Source: Alcanivorax sp. DSM 26293 (GTDB lineage Bacteria; Pseudomonadota; Gammaproteobacteria; Pseudomonadales; Alcanivoracaceae). Taken from it: a stretch of DNA of 64,000 nucleotides. Positions 63,443 through 64,000 of this stretch are shown here, one piece after another (position 1 is the stretch's first letter; every line of letters starts with the position of its first letter). The notes under the pieces were generated by a model. The model did no database searches and was not told where the DNA came from. It saw nothing but the letters and a program-made list of their open reading frames with translations. The stretch is taken from NCBI RefSeq assembly GCF_900107995.1, contig NZ_FNUM01000003.1, positions 62,001-126,000 on the forward strand. Direction: 5' to 3'. The position numbers and the translations under genes are program-made.

Positions 63443-64000
63443 TCACAAGCCCATGGCCCGCCGCGCAAACCCCTGCCGCAGACCGGGCAGGATATCCATG
63501 GCCACCAGCCCCAGCTGTCGGCTGTGGGCGAACAACGGCTGCTGCACCCGGAACAACTCCGGTACCCAGCGGGAGGCCTGGCTGATCAGGGCCTGGTCCT
63601 GTTCCCGGCGTTGCACGTATTGCTGCAACAGGGACAATTCACCCGGTGCCGGGGCAGCGCCAACGGTGCTGGCCAACTGCACCAGATCGCGCACGGTCAG
63701 GTTGAAACCCTGCCCCGCTACCGGGTGCAAGGTATGGGCGGCATTGCCCACCACCACCCCATAGGGAACCGCCTGGGCACAGGCATGGGTCAGCACCAGC
63801 GGGTAACGCTGGCGTTCGCCGATACCGGTCAGCCGCGGCGCATCCGCCGGGCATTGCTCCTGCAACCGGGCAAGCAATGCCTCGGGCTCCATGGCCATAC
63901 AGGTATCCACCTGATCACGGGGGCCGGTCCAGACCAGGGCAAAACGGCGATCCGGCAGCGGCAACAGGGCCAAAGGCCCATCGTTGAGGAAACGCTCGTA
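63443..64000 (-). CDS. ubiH: UbiH-like FAD hydroxylase, 3' part
   Basis: The frame is open to the right edge, so only the C-terminal 185 residues are seen. Carries YGVVVGNAAHTLHPVAGQGFNLTVRD, the second FAD motif of UbiH (2-octaprenyl-6-methoxyphenol hydroxylase); the GN(A/S)AHTLHP form distinguishes UbiH from UbiI, which reads GDAAH. Upstream of ubiI in the usual ubiH-ubiI order. Confidence 0.85.
   Translation of the reverse strand, partial: YERFLNDGPLALLPLPDRRFALVWTGPRDQVDTCMAMEPEALLARLQEQCPADAPRLTGIGERQRYPLVLTHACAQAVPYGVVVGNAAHTLHPVAGQGFNLTVRDLVQLASTVGAAPAPGELSLLQQYVQRREQDQALISQASRWVPELFRVQQPLFAHSRQLGLVAMDILPGLRQGFARRAMGL

Noticed and set aside
1-64000. CRISPR arrays, tRNA or rRNA genes, replication origin
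   Set aside because: No regularly spaced repeats, tRNA cloverleaf or rRNA signature was noticed anywhere in the window.

Overview
The window reads as a chromosomal segment of a marine, hydrocarbon-degrading gammaproteobacterium, most likely Alcanivorax or a close relative. The reasons are the high-GC coding style, three tandem outer-membrane FadL/lipoprotein pairs resembling the AupAB alkane-uptake system, gamma-type GcvPA/GcvPB, NhaD, BCCT, UbiI/UbiH, and pseudomonad-like REP repeats between genes. The species is an inference; no rRNA or tRNA gene is present.

Layout. 1-10.2 kb: the end of a HupE/UreJ gene, a thiolase, an LpxR-like outer-membrane protein, an ECF42-type sigma factor with its DGPF and SnoaL-like partners and a CbiX-type chelatase, a class IV histone-deacetylase-like hydrolase, small conserved proteins, and a divergent CDF exporter/MerR pair. 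10.3-17.5 kb: a small cysteine-rich secreted protein, an AT-rich amidohydrolase that looks acquired, and a four-gene cell-envelope iron cluster (two imelysins, a di-haem DUF1111 protein, a DUF1513 protein) behind a good Fur box. 17.6-23.1 kb: NhaD and housekeeping or accessory genes. 23.3-27.7 kb: an overlapping four-gene operon, DUF3348 - DUF802 - OmpA/MotB-like - DUF2894. It encodes a MotAB/ZorAB-like stator with a long coiled-coil tail and has no assigned function; it is the best candidate here for an undescribed machine. 27.7-33.1 kb: a LysR regulator divergent from dabB-dabA, the DAB inorganic-carbon pump. 33.2-35.2 kb: a BCCT transporter.

35.3-39.8 kb is an AT-richer chromosomal integron. 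intI lies at the right end. Leftwards come an attI junction, a 63-residue cassette ORF, a clear 60-bp attC, a 217-residue cassette ORF, a degenerate IS3 element sitting where the next attC should be, and a HIT-family cassette gene. 39.9-44.6 kb is the glycine cleavage operon gcvT-gcvH-gcvPA-gcvPB.

44.8-58.9 kb holds three consecutive FadL-family porin plus ~1000-residue Ig-like lipoprotein operons. Two of the three lipoprotein genes end in an obvious rho-independent terminator, and the three upstream regions share an A5GTYGG-type motif. 59.2-61.8 kb is an fbpAB-type iron ABC transporter without an adjacent ATPase gene. 61.9-64 kb is ubiI and the truncated ubiH, separated by a 30-bp perfect inverted repeat.

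Functionally the window combines uptake of hydrophobic substrates (FadL pairs), iron acquisition (imelysin cluster, Fbp), ion, carbon and osmolyte transport (NhaD, DabAB, BCCT) and a gene-capture platform (integron).
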